A stretch of DNA of 15,685 bases. It comes from Euryarchaeota archaeon UBA501 (GTDB taxonomy: Archaea; Thermoplasmatota; Poseidoniia; Poseidoniales; Thalassarchaeaceae). A model generated the notes under the pieces. That model searched no databases. It was not told the origin of the DNA and saw only the letters and a program-made list of their open reading frames with translations. Shown here one piece after another: positions 13,312 through 15,685 of the stretch; position 1 is the first letter of the stretch, and every line of letters begins with the position of its first letter. Both the position numbers and the translations under genes were made by a program. Location of the stretch: assembly GCA_002505685.1 (NCBI GenBank), contig DAVT01000152.1, forward strand, positions 1 through 15,685, read 5' to 3'.

Positions 13312-15084
13312 TCATTCTTCATCTGTGGCTGACATACCAGTCACGACAGTCAATCGAGTGTTGCGTGGATCGATACGTAACTGTGGGGTCCCTTCTCGCC
13401 AACCGATTTCTGCAGCCATCAACTTGATTCGATCTCCAACTTTCAAGTTGTCAAAGGACTCACTACGTCCCATGCCAAACGCGACCACTTCTGTTAGGCC
13501 GGTTCCATCCCATACGTGGGCGGTCGACATGGACCAATCCTTGCCCTTTGCATTGGTTCCACTATTTTGTCCCCGACTGATGACCGTCCCACAGATATTC
13601 GCGCGCGTGGGAATAAGACCAATTCTTGCGATTTCCAAGTCACCAGATTCATCGATTGGCAGCACCTTACTTTCTTGATCAAGATACAGTCGAATCATCC
13701 CCCGCCATTGTCCTGGTGCTGCGTTGATGACGACGACATCCCCATTGTGCTCATGCAATTCAGCGAACTGGTTTACTCCCATCTCTTCGATTACTGCGGT
13801 TTTGTCCCCTGCTGTAATTGCAGCACCAATGACAGGGTCGCCATAGTGATTTGCAATCGGCCCCCAATGTCCGTGCAATTTCCCTTTGACAGTGACTCGA
13901 CTTGGCAATTCAGATATCGCGCCATAGGGTGCTTCTAGTGTAATATCGTCAATCTTTGGGATTAGCGAATGGAGTGGTTGTTCTTGCCCCCCACGTGGAT
14001 AGTCACATGTATCGGTTCCATGGCAAATTTCGCATCCAAGCACTCCATCTGTTGAAGGTTCAAGGGCACCAAGTTTCAGATCCTCAATACCAGATGAAGA
14101 CATTTCTGAATGAATCGATTTCAAGCGCTCTGTTTCAGCAGAAAGGTCCGCAACCAAATCCGCCTTGTGAACAAAACCGTCTGCCAAATGCCAAGAATGA
14201 GCTGCGACAACAACCCCTTCTTCGACACGGTTGGTCGGCTTCAGTGGATGCTGACGAGTTTCGTGCCACAACCATTGGTAGAATCTGAGTTGGTGGGCAA
14301 CACCCTCGTGATTTCGACCGTGACCCCGGTTGGCTTTGATGTCGACAATGTGTATGTTGCCGCGCCATCTGTGCGCAACATCGAGTTCACCCGCTGCCCA
14401 TCCATCCGGATGAAACAATCTCTGTGCCATGCTGATTCGTGGGTCCTTCGCCCAAGGTCTGGAAATTTCCCATGCTTCCCACCATGAACACGCTTCACCC
14501 TTGGTTTGCCAACCGTTGCCCGCACCCTCTTCCCAACAGGGTGCTGGTGTGCCAAACGGGTCACCTCCTTCTCTGAAAGCCTCAAGGTGAGGACCCCCAT
14601 TTTGTTCCAAGCAATCCTTTGCTTCTGCAATTTGCAATTTTATTGCACTCTTGATCATTGCATTCAATTTTTCTCGCTTTATTTCCACTGCATCTCTGCC
14701 TTCAGCCTTCCATAGGCAGTTGGACCAATCCTCGTTCAATTGCTCCAGAATCTTATCCACGATGGGTCGCATCAGTGTGCGCAACCAATCATTAAGAGAA
14801 TCTAGGGAATCAATTTCCATCTTTTTGCCGGCAGACCCGGGTGCCCAATTGGAATCTGCCTCAAGCATGCCTTCAGAGGGGTGAGGGCGTTCCATCCAGA
14901 TGCCAGTCACAGCTTCTTCGACAATATGGCCGAGTAACATCTCAGGATGTGTGGCCACACGAATTCCCAATCTCCTCGTCAAAAACCAATCGCGGCGACA
15001 CCGCTCCCAAGTCACAAGTGAAGATGCGCTCAAGCGCCTCCGACTTCTGGCGTGGACGCCGGTTGGTTGTGGTATAACTGGCAT
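13312..15084 (-). CDS. Cas4/RecB-like Fe-S PD-(D/E)XK nuclease with C-terminal OB-fold domain (paralogue 2)
   Basis: A 590-residue protein with the same architecture as the neighbouring gene. RRLSASSLVTWERCRRDWF (16-34) holds Cys29, and GHIVEE (52-57) His53. GELDVAHRWRG (232-242) gives Asp235, and HIVDIKA (245-251) Asp248-x-Lys250. QLRFYQWLW (265-273) is the QxxxY motif, and CEICHGTDTC (351-360) gives the C-x2-C-x5-C set. The OB region is about 485-580 (GLIPTRANICGTVISRG ... VGDRIKLM). Both proteins also share GGPxL and EAWEISRPW before the catalytic core. The frame stays open to a GTG at 15183, but that would overlap the ABCE1 coding end by 95 bases; ATG 15084 lies four bases after the ABCE1 stop behind an AGGTTGAT-like site and is preferred. 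It is probably co-transcribed with ABCE1. Confidence 0.85.
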   Translation of the reverse strand: MPVIPQPTGVHARSRRRLSASSLVTWERCRRDWFLTRRLGIRVATHPEMLLGHIVEEAVTGIWMERPHPSEGMLEADSNWAPGSAGKKMEIDSLDSLNDWLRTLMRPIVDKILEQLNEDWSNCLWKAEGRDAVEIKREKLNAMIKSAIKLQIAEAKDCLEQNGGPHLEAFREGGDPFGTPAPCWEEGAGNGWQTKGEACSWWEAWEISRPWAKDPRISMAQRLFHPDGWAAGELDVAHRWRGNIHIVDIKANRGHGRNHEGVAHQLRFYQWLWHETRQHPLKPTNRVEEGVVVAAHSWHLADGFVHKADLVADLSAETERLKSIHSEMSSSGIEDLKLGALEPSTDGVLGCEICHGTDTCDYPRGGQEQPLHSLIPKIDDITLEAPYGAISELPSRVTVKGKLHGHWGPIANHYGDPVIGAAITAGDKTAVIEEMGVNQFAELHEHNGDVVVINAAPGQWRGMIRLYLDQESKVLPIDESGDLEIARIGLIPTRANICGTVISRGQNSGTNAKGKDWSMSTAHVWDGTGLTEVVAFGMGRSESFDNLKVGDRIKLMAAEIGWREGTPQLRIDPRNTRLTVVTGMSATDEE

Positions 15085-15088
15085 GATA

Positions 15089-15685
15089 TCAACCTGCGTA
15101 GAAGTATTCGCCGCTGGATTTTTGTTCACGATCTTTGCGACTGTCGAGTTTGTTGATTCTGGGTCTATGGCTGTCATGGTCACGTCGGAAAGTAATCTGA
15201 ACTTGTTCCAAAAACCGATTCATGCCCTTCCTCAATGGCAGTGGGCCAACTGCTTTACCCGAGACGCCGCCTTCTCCCTCAAAGACGAGTAAGGAATCAC
15301 TAACTATGTCGATGAAATAGATATCGTGATCAATGACCATCGCTGATTTCTCGTTCACTTCCATGGTTTTCCGGATTGCTTTCGCCGCCTCCATTCTGGC
15401 ATTCGCATCAAGGTGTGCACTCGGTTCATCCAGCAGATACAGATCTGCTTCCTTTCCCAAACAGATTGCGATGCTAACCGCTTGTAGTTCACCACCAGAT
15501 AGTCGACGAACATCCTGCTCAATCAGTTTGTCAACCTGTAGTGGTCGAATCACAGTTGTGTGGAATTCTCCTTGGCGCCATTTCATTCCGAGTTCACTAT
15601 CCAGCCAAAGTTGCACACTCCCTGCAAACTCTGGCTTGACATGTTGGGGCTTGTAGGAAACCTTTGCTTCCATGGTGCACCACCC
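15089..15685 (-). CDS. abce1: ABCE1 / RLI ribosome-recycling ATPase, C-terminal part (5' end outside window)
   Basis: The frame is open to the window edge, giving 198 visible residues of the second ABC ATPase domain. KVSYKPQ near the visible start is the typical ABCE1 entry to the regulatory segment. The LSGGELQ signature lies at about visible residues 62-68, LYLLDEPSAHLDANAR (Walker B and D-loop) at about 82-97, and VIDHD (switch His) at about 117-121. The wording LDEPSAHLDANAR is specific to ABCE1 among ABC proteins. ABCE1 splits 70S ribosomes after termination. The N-terminal ferredoxin-like Fe-S domain and first ATPase are outside the window. The stop is four bases from the start of the downstream nuclease gene. 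Confidence 0.95.
   Translation of the reverse strand, partial: GWCTMEAKVSYKPQHVKPEFAGSVQLWLDSELGMKWRQGEFHTTVIRPLQVDKLIEQDVRRLSGGELQAVSIAICLGKEADLYLLDEPSAHLDANARMEAAKAIRKTMEVNEKSAMVIDHDIYFIDIVSDSLLVFEGEGGVSGKAVGPLPLRKGMNRFLEQVQITFRRDHDSHRPRINKLDSRKDREQKSSGEYFYAG

Noticed and set aside
11429..15084. CRISPR-Cas locus suggested by Cas4-like nucleases
   Set aside because: No repeat-spacer array and no cas1, cas2 or effector gene are present; the proteins are much larger than Cas4 and carry OB folds.
15085..15183. N-terminal extension of the second nuclease to GTG 15183 (33 more residues)
   Set aside because: It lies wholly in another frame of the conserved ABCE1 C-terminus, has low-complexity composition, and ATG 15084 with a nearby ribosome-binding-like site fits better.

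Overview
The window reads as a compact archaeal chromosome segment. Archaea/eukaryote-only proteins (eL42, eS27, aIF2-alpha, Nop10, eL37, a PAC2 proteasome chaperone, ABCE1/RLI and a SAMP-like ubiquitin fold) sit beside bacterial-looking metabolic genes (an E. coli-type PurF, electron-transfer flavoprotein, and an HMG-CoA synthase of the bacterial/eukaryotic kind). This mixture, the moderate GC, the very short intergenic gaps and the use of GTG starts suggest a marine Thermoplasmatota/Group II (Poseidoniales-like) euryarchaeon. That placement is inference from gene content, not from a database search.

Left part (1-2979, + strand): the 3' end of an HMG-CoA synthase gene (mevalonate/isoprenoid lipid pathway), then etfB-etfA and an alpha/beta-hydrolase esterase closely spaced in one direction. 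The etfB leader carries a perfect hairpin covering its Shine-Dalgarno sequence and a 9-bp direct repeat spaced two helical turns apart. Next (2976-7300, - strand, transcribed leftwards): eL37, purF, a truncated ThiI-like protein whose PP-loop is missing, and a beta-propeller protein with an acidic linker and a PKD-like domain. The propeller and esterase genes converge and share the TTAA at their stops.

Centre (7373-8646, - strand): two overlapping genes for unknown multi-pass membrane proteins (about 7 and 4 helices). They are divergent from a classic archaeal information-processing operon on the + strand (8790-11069): eL42, eS27, aIF2-alpha, Nop10 and PAC2. The eL42 has lost both CxxC knuckles of its zinc site, while eS27 and eL37 keep theirs. 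The PAC2 protein ends in a HbYX-type tail (F-Y-V), as expected for a proteasome-docking protein. A class II tRNA-Ser(CGA) with an encoded CCA follows, then a 66-residue ubiquitin-like protein ending in Gly-Gly.

Right part (11429-15685, - strand): the 3' end of ABCE1 (ribosome recycling ATPase), then two tandem diverged paralogues. Each combines a Cas4/AddB-like iron-sulfur PD-(D/E)XK nuclease core with a C-terminal OB-fold region. This tandem nuclease pair is the best candidate here for an undescribed system. The degenerate ThiI is the second best. No CRISPR array, transposon or long non-coding stretch is present; the largest gap is about 143 bases (8647-8789).
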